A DNA stretch of 64,000 bases, from positions 4,774,001 through 4,838,000 of the forward strand of contig NZ_VFPO01000001.1 of NCBI RefSeq assembly GCF_006716765.1, read 5' to 3'. Numbering within the stretch: position 1 is the stretch's first letter; each line of letters begins with the position of its first letter. Positions 54,387-61,835 of this stretch are shown here, piece by piece. This DNA is from Actinomadura hallensis. Lineage in GTDB: Bacteria > Actinomycetota > Actinomycetes > Streptosporangiales > Streptosporangiaceae. The position numbers and the translations under genes were made by a program. The notes under the pieces are model-generated. The model was not told the origin of the DNA, searched no databases, and was given only the letters and a program-made list of their open reading frames with translations.

Positions 54387-55016
54387 ATGAGCGAGGAACA
54401 CAAGATCCCTTTGTTCGGCGAGCGCGTGCGGCGCGAGCTGTACCAGCAGCGCGTCCTCGTGCTCGACGGCGCCCTCGACGACGACAACGGCACCCTGCTG
54501 GCCACGCAGCTGATCACCCTGGCGCGGGAGGACGCGTCGACCGACATCGCCCTGTGGATCCACTCCCCCGGCGGATCGGTGCCGTCGATGCTCGCGATCC
54601 GCGACGTCATGCGGCTCATCCCGTGCGACGTGTCCACGCTGGTGCTCGGCATCGCCTACAGCGCCGGGCAGTTCCTGCTGTCGTCGGGCACCCGGGGCAA
54701 GCGCCGCGCGATGCCGCACGCCCGCGTCCTGATGCACCAGGGCTCCGCCGGGATCGCCGGCGCGGCCGTCGACATCGAGCTGCAGGCCAACGACCTGCGC
54801 CACACCCGCGACACCGTCCTCGGCCTCATCGCCGAGGACACCGGGCAGCCCCTGGAGCGCGTCTTCGAGGACTCCCTGCACGACCGCTGGTACACCGCGC
54901 AGGAGGCGCTCGACTACGGCTTCATCGACTCGATCGTCACGTCGCTGGACGAGATCGTGCCCGCCGGCCGCCGGCCCGTCGGGCTCGGCGTCCCCTCGGA
55001 AGGAGCGTCCCGGTGA
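54387..55016 (+). CDS. ClpP-like protease subunit with complete triad (ClpP3/4-type)
   Basis: A 209-residue S14 peptidase. The nucleophile serine is in GIAYSAGQFLLSSG (S92), the histidine in VLMHQGSAG (H117) and the aspartate in YGFIDSIV. The sequence is far from the housekeeping ClpP1/P2 type; the serine loop and the head region (GALDDDNGTLLATQLI) fit the alternative ClpP3/ClpP4 class of actinomycetes. It probably forms a mixed tetradecamer with the product of the next gene, whose GTG overlaps its stop (GTGA). GGAG stands 2-5 bases before the ATG. Confidence 0.92.
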   Translation: MSEEHKIPLFGERVRRELYQQRVLVLDGALDDDNGTLLATQLITLAREDASTDIALWIHSPGGSVPSMLAIRDVMRLIPCDVSTLVLGIAYSAGQFLLSSGTRGKRRAMPHARVLMHQGSAGIAGAAVDIELQANDLRHTRDTVLGLIAEDTGQPLERVFEDSLHDRWYTAQEALDYGFIDSIVTSLDEIVPAGRRPVGLGVPSEGASR

Positions 55017-55615
55017 GCACCTACACGATCCCCAACGTGATCGCGCAGCACCCCCGCGGCGAGCGGATCATGGACGTCTACTCCCACCTGCTCACCGAAC
55101 GGATCATCTACCTCGGCACCGCCATCGACGCGGGCGTCGCCAACGCCCTCGTCGCGCAGCTGCTGCACCTGGAGTCCGAGAGCCCCGACCGCGACATCCA
55201 GCTCTACATCAACTGCGAGGGCGGCGACCCGAGCGCGATGCTCGCCGTGTACGACACGCTGCGCTACATCCGCCCGGAGGTCGCGACGACGTGCGTGGGT
55301 CAGGCGGTGGCCGTCGGCGCCGTCCTGCTGGCCGCGGGCACGCCCGGCAAGCGCGCGGCGCTCCCCCACACCCGGGTGGTGCTGCACCAGCCCGTGGGGC
55401 AGGGCCGCGGGGCGATCCCCGACCTCATCCTCCAGGCCGACGAGGTGGTCCGGGTCCGCGCGGACATCGAGAACATCCTGTCCCGCCACACGGGCCAGGA
55501 CACCGCGACGCTGCGCGCGGACACCGACCGGGACCGCGTGTTCACGGCCAAGGCGGCCCTGGAGTACGGCCTCATCGACCACGTCATCGAGGAACGCCGG
55601 CCGATGCCGGCGTAG
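55013..55615 (+). CDS. ClpP-like subunit lacking the catalytic serine
   Basis: A 200-residue ClpP homologue starting at GTG, 7 bases after AAGGAG and overlapping the previous stop. The loop that carries the nucleophile reads CVGQAVAVGAVLLAAG, so alanine (A100) stands where ClpP has serine (GQAASMG). The histidine (VVLHQPVGQG, H125) and the aspartate (YGLIDHVI) are kept. It is therefore probably a structural, proteolytically silent ring paired with the active subunit, or binds the ATPase partner. Loss of only the serine, with everything else well conserved, argues against a decaying gene. Confidence 0.9.
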   Translation: MSTYTIPNVIAQHPRGERIMDVYSHLLTERIIYLGTAIDAGVANALVAQLLHLESESPDRDIQLYINCEGGDPSAMLAVYDTLRYIRPEVATTCVGQAVAVGAVLLAAGTPGKRAALPHTRVVLHQPVGQGRGAIPDLILQADEVVRVRADIENILSRHTGQDTATLRADTDRDRVFTAKAALEYGLIDHVIEERRPMPA

Positions 55616-55634
55616 GGGGCGGCCCGGCGGGCGG

Positions 55635-56000
55635 TCAGGCGGCCAGGGCGTAGGCGGTCGGGCCCGCGGGGGTGCTGACCGGGGCGCCGATGAGGCTCGC
55701 CGCGACCGCGAGCGTCAGGTCGGCGAGCGTCACGTCCAGGGCGCCGGCGACCGCCGCGATCATCTCGCTGGACGGTTCCTTCAGGCCGCGCTCCATCTCG
55801 GAGAGATACTGCGGCGAGACGCCCGCGCGGCGGGCGGTCTCCACCAGGATCTCGCCGCGTTCGGTGCGCAGGCGCCGCAGGCACTCGCCGAGCGCCTCGC
55901 GCCACAGCGGCTCCTGGGCGGGCCCGCCCGGCCGGCGCTTCTCGTCCGGCTCGCGCGGCGTCTCGTCGGCGGGTTCGAGCGGTCGGGCGATCTCGGCCAT
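55635..56000 (-). CDS. XRE-family regulator with YALAA C-terminus (PopR-like)
   Basis: A 121-residue protein: a charged head, a Cro/CI HTH at about residues 33-90 (LRRLRTERGEILVETARRAG, VSPQYLSEMERGLKEPSS), then a short tail ending TAYALAA. The last five residues equal the end of the E. coli tmRNA tag. In Streptomyces lividans PopR activates clpP3clpP4 and is itself degraded by ClpP1/P2 through its terminal alanines (literature as I recall). Position 20 bases from the clpP pair, convergent, and the PopR-like box upstream of that pair support the same role here. Confidence 0.85.
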   Translation of the reverse strand: MAEIARPLEPADETPREPDEKRRPGGPAQEPLWREALGECLRRLRTERGEILVETARRAGVSPQYLSEMERGLKEPSSEMIAAVAGALDVTLADLTLAVAASLIGAPVSTPAGPTAYALAA

Positions 56001-56044
56001 GCCTCATCGTAGAACGACCGCCCGGCCCGAGTCCGCCCCATTCC

Positions 56045-56255
56045 GCCCACCGCAGAACGCCCGCTTCCGGGACGCCAGAGGGCGGCGCGGCGGGCGGCGC
56101 GGCGTTTCGCGTTCTCGTGCGCCTCGCGCAGCAACTCGACAACGGTGAACGTCGTCCGCCCGGCCGGGTCGACCACGGCGAGTCCAGCCATGCGGCCCGT
56201 AGACGGGGTGCGGCAGGATCACGTCCTCCTCGGCGAAGTCCCGGTGCCCCTGGCG
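56045..56255 (-). pseudogene. Remnant of a DUF6194-like gene with frameshift
   Basis: Reading the minus strand from 56255, GHRDFAEEDVILPHPVYGPHGW matches the C-terminal part of DUF6194 proteins as I know them, then a single extra A shifts the frame and LAVVDPAGRTTFTVVELLRE with AHENAKRRAARR continues in the next frame. The N-terminal two thirds are missing; the fragment abuts a MerR-like fragment on the other strand. It is a decayed gene. Confidence 0.6.
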
Positions 56256-56573
56256 CCCAACGGGTATCGGCGGTTCTCACGGCGCCACGTGCTCGACCTC
56301 CGCGTCTACCGTGACCTTTCCTTCGCCGTGGGGCCCGTCCAGGCCCGCAGGACGATGCGCGAGATCCGCGCGCTGCCGCACGGGGAGGCGGCCGCCCTGG
56401 TCAACTCGCTCCACGTCGGGCTCGACCGCCTGCGTGCCGACGCACTCGCCGCGCGGGAGGCGCTGGAGACGATCCGCGCCGAGGCGTCCGCCGACGCCGA
56501 ACCGGCCGACGAGGACGCGATGACGATCACCGAGCTCGCCGGTGCGCTCGGCGTCCCCGCCCCGGCCCGGTGA
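56250..56573 (+). pseudogene. Truncated MerR-like regulator fragment
   Basis: NGYRRFSRRHVLDLRVYRDL resembles the segment just after the recognition helix of MerR-type regulators of the MRPVDLAREHGLS kind, and MTITELAGALGV near the end resembles the start of a second HTH that breaks off at a stop. The first HTH is absent: the in-frame ATG at 56190 reads instead through antisense of the DUF6194 remnant. So both ends are lost. It may still be translated as a protein of 128 residues but is unlikely to be a working regulator. Confidence 0.6.
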
Positions 56574-56586
56574 GGGGTCCGGGACG

Positions 56587-57051
56587 TCAGTGTGCATCGG
56601 CGGGGCGGGGGCGAGGCGCGTCGTCGTGGCGGCATTGCGCCGGGAAGGTGGCGCGGACGGTGCGGGCCTCCGGCGTTCCGGTCCAGGACCAGGTGGCGGC
56701 GAGGGCGTCCACCGTGAGCAGGCCGCGACCGCCCTCCGCCAGATCGGCGAGGTTCCGCAGGCGCGGCTCACCCGGGCCGCCCTGGTCGCCGACGTAGACG
56801 ATGACGCCGGCCACGTCCTTGCTGATGTCCACGCTGAACCGGCCGCCGCGGTCGCCGGAGCGGCTGTGCCGGATCGCGTTGACGGCCAGTTCGTCCAGGA
56901 CGAGGAGGACGTCGTCCAGCGCCGGGAAGTCGGCCAGCAGGTGAGCCGCGAACGCCCGGACGGACCGGACCTCCTCGGGCCTCCCGCGGAACTCCCGCCG
57001 CCAGTACATCGGCGACTCGTGCTCGGCGGGACCGGAAACGGCGAGCAGCAT
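56587..57051 (-). CDS. RsbW-like ATP-binding protein (HATPase)
   Basis: A 154-residue GHKL ATPase domain protein with the N box DELAVNAIRHS, the G1 box VGDQGGPGEP and the G2 box EGGRGLLTVDAL. Proteins of this kind act as anti-sigma kinases or as partners of DUF397/XRE pairs in actinomycete development clusters. GAAGGG stands 7 bases before the ATG. It diverges from the XRE/DUF397 genes over a 274-base gap that holds a palindrome and a promoter. Confidence 0.9.
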   Translation of the reverse strand: MLLAVSGPAEHESPMYWRREFRGRPEEVRSVRAFAAHLLADFPALDDVLLVLDELAVNAIRHSRSGDRGGRFSVDISKDVAGVIVYVGDQGGPGEPRLRNLADLAEGGRGLLTVDALAATWSWTGTPEARTVRATFPAQCRHDDAPRPRPADAH

Positions 57052-57182
57052 GGATCAACCCTTCGGACGGTGCGTCATCGGCCGCTCCATCCTCAGTGAC
57101 CGCACGGCTTCGGTCCGGAGAAGCGGCGGGCGGCAGGCCCGCCGGACGCCCCGGCACGCATCCGCTCCGAACGTTCGCCCGT

Positions 57183-57194
57183 GTTTACGTAAAC
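57183..57194. promoter_or_regulatory. Perfect palindrome GTTTACGTAAAC
   Basis: A 12-base perfect palindrome, AT-rich against its surroundings, lies midway between the divergent ATPase and XRE genes. It is a candidate operator for one or both. Confidence 0.45.
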
Positions 57195-57244
57195 GAGCGT
57201 GAACAGCACCCGCCGATTCCCGTGTTCGAAACGCGCGCCGACTC

Positions 57245-57274
57245 CTGACACTCCCGGCGATCGACTGGTAACAC
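57245..57274 (+). promoter_or_regulatory. Candidate promoter of the XRE/DUF397 pair
   Basis: CTGACA (57245-57250) and TAACAC (57269-57274) are 18 bases apart and match the vegetative -35 and -10 elements well. The XRE start codon is about 50 bases further on. Confidence 0.5.
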
Positions 57275-57325
57275 AGAGTGGAAGCGCCGACTCCCCCGGT
57301 CGGCGCCCGCCCCCTGGAGGTTCCG

Positions 57326-58204
57326 GTGACCAGCCCGTTCGTCCGTCGGCGCCGCCTCGCCACCGAACTGCGGACCCTCCGCGAGCAGAGCGGAATGACC
57401 GCCGACGACCTGGCCGCCCGCATCTACCGGTCCCGCATGACCGTGTCCAAGCTGGAGAACGCCCGCTGCCGCCCCGACCTTCGCGACATCGTGAAGATCC
57501 TGAAGGTTCTCGGCGTCACCGGCGAGCGGTTCGACGCCCTCTTCAAGATCGCCTGCGACGCCGCCGACCGCGGCTGGTGGGACTCCTACGGCGACGCCAT
57601 GGGCCCCCGCCAGCGCATGTACGCCGACCTGGAGTCCGGCGCCGCGACCATCCGCGAGTACAACCAGTTCACCATCCCCGGAACGCTGCAGAGCCCCGAA
57701 TTCATTCGGCTCATGATCGAGCTTGCGCAGCGCGAAGGGGCGGTCGATTTCATCCCGGAGCGCCTCTTGGAGGCTCGCCTACGCCGTCAAGAGCACGCAC
57801 TGGGACCGGAAGGCCCGCGGTACGAAGCCATCATCGATGAAGTCGTCATCCGCCGGCCGACGGCGTCGCCGCAGGTGATGCTCGGCCAGATACGCAGCTT
57901 GATCGATACGGCGACAAGGCACCCTCGGGCCACGGTGCTCATTCTTCCCGTGAATGCCGACTTCACTGGGCGCCTCCTGCCGAAGTCAGCATTTTCCCTT
58001 TACACCTTTCCTGACCCCGCAGACCCGCCGATGGCTGTGGTCGACACTGTGAGCACTGACATCGTGCACACCGAACATGGCGAGTTGATGCGGTATAACC
58101 AACGGTACGAACATCTTCGGCAGGCCGCGCTCTCCGGCGCCGCCACCATCGGTCTGCTGACGGATGAGGCCGACCGCCTTGAGACCATGATCGGATCCTC
58201 TTGA
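57326..58204 (+). CDS. XRE regulator with DUF5753 (Scr1-type)
   Basis: A 292-residue protein: N-terminal HTH_31 domain (LATELRTLREQSGMTADDLA, YRSRMTVSKLENARCRP), a linker with WWDSYGDAMGPRQRMYADLE, and the C-terminal DUF5753 domain (YNQFTIPGTLQSPEFIRLMI; later HGELMRYNQRYEHLRQAALS). The GTG stands 5 bases after GGAGG. Its TGA overlaps the ATG of a DUF397 gene. Such pairs, often with a RsbW-like gene as here, are numerous in actinomycetes and act in development or antibiotic control. The 3' half has clearly lower GC than its neighbours. Confidence 0.94.
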   Translation: MTSPFVRRRRLATELRTLREQSGMTADDLAARIYRSRMTVSKLENARCRPDLRDIVKILKVLGVTGERFDALFKIACDAADRGWWDSYGDAMGPRQRMYADLESGAATIREYNQFTIPGTLQSPEFIRLMIELAQREGAVDFIPERLLEARLRRQEHALGPEGPRYEAIIDEVVIRRPTASPQVMLGQIRSLIDTATRHPRATVLILPVNADFTGRLLPKSAFSLYTFPDPADPPMAVVDTVSTDIVHTEHGELMRYNQRYEHLRQAALSGAATIGLLTDEADRLETMIGSS

Positions 58205-58398
58205 TGAGCACACGGGAACTCCGCTGGCGGAAGTCCAGCTACAGCGAGGCCGATGGCAACTGCCTTGAGGTAGCGCACTCTGCCAGCGGAACCATCGGTG
58301 TCCGGGACAGCAAGCAAGGCGACGCGAGTCCCATTTTGCATTTCTCACCCCGCGAGTGGTTCGCATTCACCCAGACCGTCCGCTCCCTCAAGCGCTAG
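58204..58398 (+). CDS. DUF397 protein
   Basis: A 64-residue protein with the full DUF397 signature: LRWRKSSYSEADGNCLEVA, then IGVRDSKQGDASPILHFSPREW and a hydrophobic FAFTQTV end. The ATG overlaps the stop of the XRE gene (TGATG). DUF397 proteins bind and modulate their XRE partner. GC content is low for this window. Confidence 0.95.
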   Translation: MSTRELRWRKSSYSEADGNCLEVAHSASGTIGVRDSKQGDASPILHFSPREWFAFTQTVRSLKR

Positions 58399-58520
58399 AA
58401 ACGGGCCCGCCACGGAGGCACCGCGGGTGGCTGTGGGCCTCCGTATGGACGGTGCTCGTACTGGTCATCGGGGGGGTTTGCGGTACGGGCCCCGGTGAAG
58501 GACCGGTGGCTGGCGCGTGA
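58356..58520 (+). CDS. Possible 54-residue single-span membrane peptide
   Basis: A GTG inside the 3' end of the DUF397 gene opens a frame with a convincing hydrophobic helix, GWLWASVWTVLVLVIGGVC, followed by a small glycine/proline tail. No Shine-Dalgarno is visible, so translation is uncertain. The rest of the 487-base gap to 58885 shows no gene, only CG-rich sequence. Confidence 0.3.
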   Translation: MVRIHPDRPLPQALETGPPRRHRGWLWASVWTVLVLVIGGVCGTGPGEGPVAGA

Positions 58521-58885
58521 GGCGTGCGGAGGCGAACTGCCCGCCGCCGGAGGACGGAGCGGTACCGGACACGGGCAGGCGCGTACCGCGCGCGGAGGCG
58601 CGGGACACGGCCTGCGGTGCTCTCGCCACCACCCGCGTCCCGGCCGAAGGACGCCGCGGGACCAGTCGCCGCGGCCCATCGGCAGCGGGTCGGGGCCCGA
58701 GCCCATCTCACGAACGTTCGCGCCCCGGTTACCACGCCAACCGGTGCCGGAAACCCGCTGAGTACCGGCTCGGGGACGAGAGCGCGACCGCATACTCTTG
58801 ATCGGCCGGGCTCGGCCGGGGATGGTCGGAGTGTGCGGTGTCCGGGTGGGGCGGTGGCCCGCCGCGGGGCCGGGACGGGGGTGTG

Positions 58886-59764
58886 ATGCCCAGGCGGATG
58901 CTTCGGCCTCGGTGGTTCTGGCCTCTGGCGGCGGCCGGGGCGCTGGTGCTCGTCTCCGGGTTCGTGGTGGCCGAGCCCGCGCGGGGCGACGGGACCGTCC
59001 GGGTGATGACCTACAACGTGCGGGGCGTGAACGACCCGCCGCCGCGGGACTGGCGGACGCGGCGGAAGCTCGTCGGGCACCTCCTCGGCCGTCACGACCC
59101 GGACCTGCTGGGCGTCCAGGAGGCGCGGTGGCACCAGGTCCGCGACCTGGCGGAGATGCTGCCGGACCACCGGTGGATCGGGCTCGGCACCCAGGGCGGC
59201 ACGAAGGACCAGATCCTGGCGATCTTCTACGGGAAGCGGTTCGAGGTGCTGGACTTCGACCACTTCTGGCTGTCCGACACCCCCGACGCCATCGGGTCGA
59301 GGAGCTGGGGCAACCGGTACGTGCGGATGGTGACGTGGGCGAAGTTCCGCGACCGCCGCACCGGCGCGGTCCTGTACCAGGTCAACACGCACCTCGACAA
59401 CGGGTCGCCGGAGTCGCGGGTCAGGAGCGCCCGGCTGATCCTGGAACGCGTCCGCGGGTTCCAGGCGGGGGTCCCCGTGGTGCTGACCGGGGACTTCAAC
59501 GACGCGGCCGGAGCGTCGCCCGCGTACTCGATCCTCACCGGGCCGGACGCCTTCCGGGACACGTGGACGACGGCGCAGAAGCGCGGGCGGCCGTACGGAA
59601 CGCTGGGGCGCTGGCATCCGCCGAGGCCGGGCGGGAGACGGCTCGACTGGATCCTGGCGCGCGGCCGGGTCCGGACGTCCTGGACCGAGATCGACCCGTA
59701 CCGGGTCGGCGGGCTCTACGCCTCCGACCACTTCCCGGTGATCGCGCACATGCGGATCGGCTGA
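58886..59764 (+). CDS. Secreted endonuclease/exonuclease/phosphatase family protein
   Basis: A 292-residue protein with a signal peptide or anchor (RPRWFWPLAAAGALVLVSGF) and an EEP hydrolase domain: VMTYNVRGVND, LLGVQEARWHQV (catalytic glutamate), VNTHLDNGS, VVLTGDFNDAAG and the terminal ASDHFPVIAHM with the catalytic histidine. It is a metal-dependent phosphodiesterase acting outside the cytoplasm; DNA, phospholipid or sugar-phosphate substrates are possible. The ATG (MPRRMLRPRW) was chosen because the signal sequence then starts normally; an upstream start at 58838 is less likely. Confidence 0.92.
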   Translation: MPRRMLRPRWFWPLAAAGALVLVSGFVVAEPARGDGTVRVMTYNVRGVNDPPPRDWRTRRKLVGHLLGRHDPDLLGVQEARWHQVRDLAEMLPDHRWIGLGTQGGTKDQILAIFYGKRFEVLDFDHFWLSDTPDAIGSRSWGNRYVRMVTWAKFRDRRTGAVLYQVNTHLDNGSPESRVRSARLILERVRGFQAGVPVVLTGDFNDAAGASPAYSILTGPDAFRDTWTTAQKRGRPYGTLGRWHPPRPGGRRLDWILARGRVRTSWTEIDPYRVGGLYASDHFPVIAHMRIG

Positions 59765-59777
59765 GCACCCGCGGGGG

Positions 59778-59960
59778 TCAGCGGGCCCGTTGCAGGGCGG
59801 TCCGCAGGATGCTGGTGGGGTGCGTCCACAGGACCGCGCCGCCGACCCCGGGGACCGTGTGGGGGCGTGCGCCCGGGATGCGCGAGGCGAGGGTCACGCT
59901 GTTGTCGGGCGAGTGCGCGGTTCGGCGACGCCCAGCCGGTCCGGTTCCGTCACGTAGGCC
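59778..59960 (-). pseudogene. Decayed C-terminal gene fragment
   Basis: The minus strand encodes an open end, SVTLASRIPGARPHTVPGVG then GAVLWTHPTSILRTALQRAR and a stop, which looks like a natural alpha/beta-hydrolase-type C-terminus, but no start or body precedes it: the next gene upstream (the Sel1 gene) ends at 59962. A second frame reads TAYVTEPDRLGVAEP just before it, which suggests a frameshift. I cannot name the parent family. Confidence 0.35.
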
Positions 59961-59961
59961 G

Positions 59962-60798
59962 TCAGTCTCCCCGCCAGGACATGGCGACGATCTCGGCGCG
60001 GGGCACGTTCGGATCGTGGTAGTCGGCCTTGTCGGCGTATTCCTCGGCCTTGTCGAGGTCCCCGCGCTCCTCGAAGATCTCGGCGAGCCGGCGCAGGGCG
60101 CCCACGTGGTCGTGCTCGTCCGCCGCGCGCTGGAACCAGCGTATTGCGCCGTCCACGTCGCCCCGCTCGGCCCGGACGACACCGATGTTGAAGGCGGCGG
60201 CGTGGTGCCCCATGTCGGCCGCGCGGGCCCACCACTCCTCGGCCTCGGCGACGTTCTCCTCGTCGTAGCGGAGATCGGCCACGGCGAAGGCGCCCAGGGC
60301 GAGCCCCATGTCCGCCGCGCGGCGGTAGCACTGCTCGGCCTTGACGAGGTCGCCCTGGCGCCTGTGGTGCTGGCCGAGGTTGTAGGCGGCCTCGGGGACG
60401 CCGAGGTCGGCGGCGCGGGCGAAGACCTCGTCCGCCTCGTCGTGGTCGCCGGCGCGGCGGAGGAGGATGCCCAGGTTGTAGGTGCCGTCGGGGTCGTCCA
60501 GGTCGGCGGCCGTGCGGTACCAGGCGACGGCCTCGTCGAGGTCGCCCTCGTCCTCCTTGGTCAGGCCGATCCTGGTGGCGGCCTTGGCGAGCCCCAGGTC
60601 GAACGCTCGCCGGTACCAGACCAGGGCATCGGCGTGGGCCTGGACGCGTCTGTGCATGTCGCCCAGCTCCAGCGCGGCGAGCGGGTGGCCGGCGTCGCCG
60701 GCCCTCTCGAAGGTTTCGCGGGCGTCCTCGTCCCGGCCCTGGCGGGCGAGGTCGAGCGCGCGCTCGTACAGTTCTGCGGCCTCGGTCGAATCAGTCAT
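59962..60798 (-). CDS. Sel1/TPR repeat protein
   Basis: A 278-residue soluble protein built of about seven 36-residue Sel1-like helical repeats, with the recurring pattern A-x-x-W/C-Y/F-R-A-A-D-x-G at ALVWYRRAFDLG, AVAWYRTAADLD, AEQCYRRAADMG, AEEWWARAADMG and AIRWFQRAADEH. Such proteins are scaffolds for protein-protein contacts. There is no signal peptide. It lies downstream of the OpuC operon but behind its terminator, so it is probably transcribed alone. Confidence 0.9.
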   Translation of the reverse strand: MTDSTEAAELYERALDLARQGRDEDARETFERAGDAGHPLAALELGDMHRRVQAHADALVWYRRAFDLGLAKAATRIGLTKEDEGDLDEAVAWYRTAADLDDPDGTYNLGILLRRAGDHDEADEVFARAADLGVPEAAYNLGQHHRRQGDLVKAEQCYRRAADMGLALGAFAVADLRYDEENVAEAEEWWARAADMGHHAAAFNIGVVRAERGDVDGAIRWFQRAADEHDHVGALRRLAEIFEERGDLDKAEEYADKADYHDPNVPRAEIVAMSWRGD

Positions 60799-60852
60799 CG
60801 GTTCTAGGGACGTGCCCGGTGCGCGACCGGTTCCGGTGGGCCGGGACGCGCG

Positions 60853-60885
60853 GAAGCCCGCCGTCCGGGAGGGGCGGCGGGCTTC
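60853..60885 (-). terminator. Terminator of the OpuC-type operon
   Basis: GAAGCCCGCCG and CGGCGGGCTTC form a perfect 11-base stem with an 11-base loop, just after the stop of the substrate-binding protein gene. Confidence 0.75.
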
Positions 60886-60898
60886 GGCGAGGGGTGCG

Positions 60899-61813
60899 TC
60901 AGTTGAGGCCGGCCTTCTTCAGCCACTCCTCTGCGACCTTCTCCTGGTCGTCCTTGTCGATGACGATGCGCTTCATCATGTCCAGGAGGTCCTGGGTGGT
61001 GAGCTTGGCGGACACGCCGTTGAGGGCCTGCCGCGCCGTGTCGTTCACCGACTCCTTGTGGACGAGCGGCGTGACGTTCTGGGCGCTGAAGACGTTCTCC
61101 GGGTCTTCGAGGACGACCAGCTTGTTCTGCTGGATGGTGGGGTCGGTCGTGAACAGGTCGGCGGCCTGCACCTTGTTCTCGGTGAGGAGCTTCACCAGGG
61201 TCGACTGGGCGCCGGCGTCGAACGGCCGGAACTCCTTGAACTCGATGCCGTAGGCCTCCTTGAGGCCCTTGAGGCCCTGCTGGCGGGTCTCGAACTCCGA
61301 CGGCCCGGCGATGACCAGCTCCTTCGCGACGCCCTTCAGGTCGGCGATCGACTTCAGGTCGTACTTGGCCGCCGTCTGCGGGTTGACGGTGACCGAGTCC
61401 TTGTCCTCGGCCTCCGCGGAGTCGAGGATCTCGACCGACGGGGGCAGCTTGGCCTTCAGCTCGGCGTTGATCTCCTCGGTGGTCGCGGCCTTGCTGTTCT
61501 CGTCGACGGACGTGGTCAGCAGCGCGCCGTTGTACTCGGGCATGACGCTGATGCCGCCCTTGACGACCTGGTCGTAGTAGACCTCGCGGGCGCCGATGTT
61601 GAACTTGCGGGTGACCTCGAGGTCCTTCGCCTCCAGGGCCTGGGCGTAGATCTCGGCGAGCAGGTTGCTCTCGGGGAAGTTGGCGCCGCCGACGGTGATG
61701 GCGCCGCTCGCTCCGCCGCCTTCCAGGGGGTTGTCGGAGTCGCTGCCGCCGCAGGCGGACAGGGTCAGGACCGCCGCCAGTCCGACGACCGTGGCACGGA
61801 TGAGTTTCTTCAT
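60899..61813 (-). CDS. Glycine betaine/choline ABC transporter substrate-binding lipoprotein (OpuCC-like)
   Basis: A 304-residue lipoprotein: signal peptide with lipobox LTLSACGGS, then an OpuAC-type binding fold with ITVGGANFPESNLLAEIYAQ, VMPEYNGALL and PFDAGAQSTLVKLL. It captures a quaternary ammonium compound outside the membrane for the transporter encoded just upstream. It is the last gene of the operon, 22 bases after the permease gene. The exact ligand is not certain. Confidence 0.93.
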   Translation of the reverse strand: MKKLIRATVVGLAAVLTLSACGGSDSDNPLEGGGASGAITVGGANFPESNLLAEIYAQALEAKDLEVTRKFNIGAREVYYDQVVKGGISVMPEYNGALLTTSVDENSKAATTEEINAELKAKLPPSVEILDSAEAEDKDSVTVNPQTAAKYDLKSIADLKGVAKELVIAGPSEFETRQQGLKGLKEAYGIEFKEFRPFDAGAQSTLVKLLTENKVQAADLFTTDPTIQQNKLVVLEDPENVFSAQNVTPLVHKESVNDTARQALNGVSAKLTTQDLLDMMKRIVIDKDDQEKVAEEWLKKAGLN

Positions 61814-61835
61814 TGCGTCTTCCTCTGTTCGGTGG

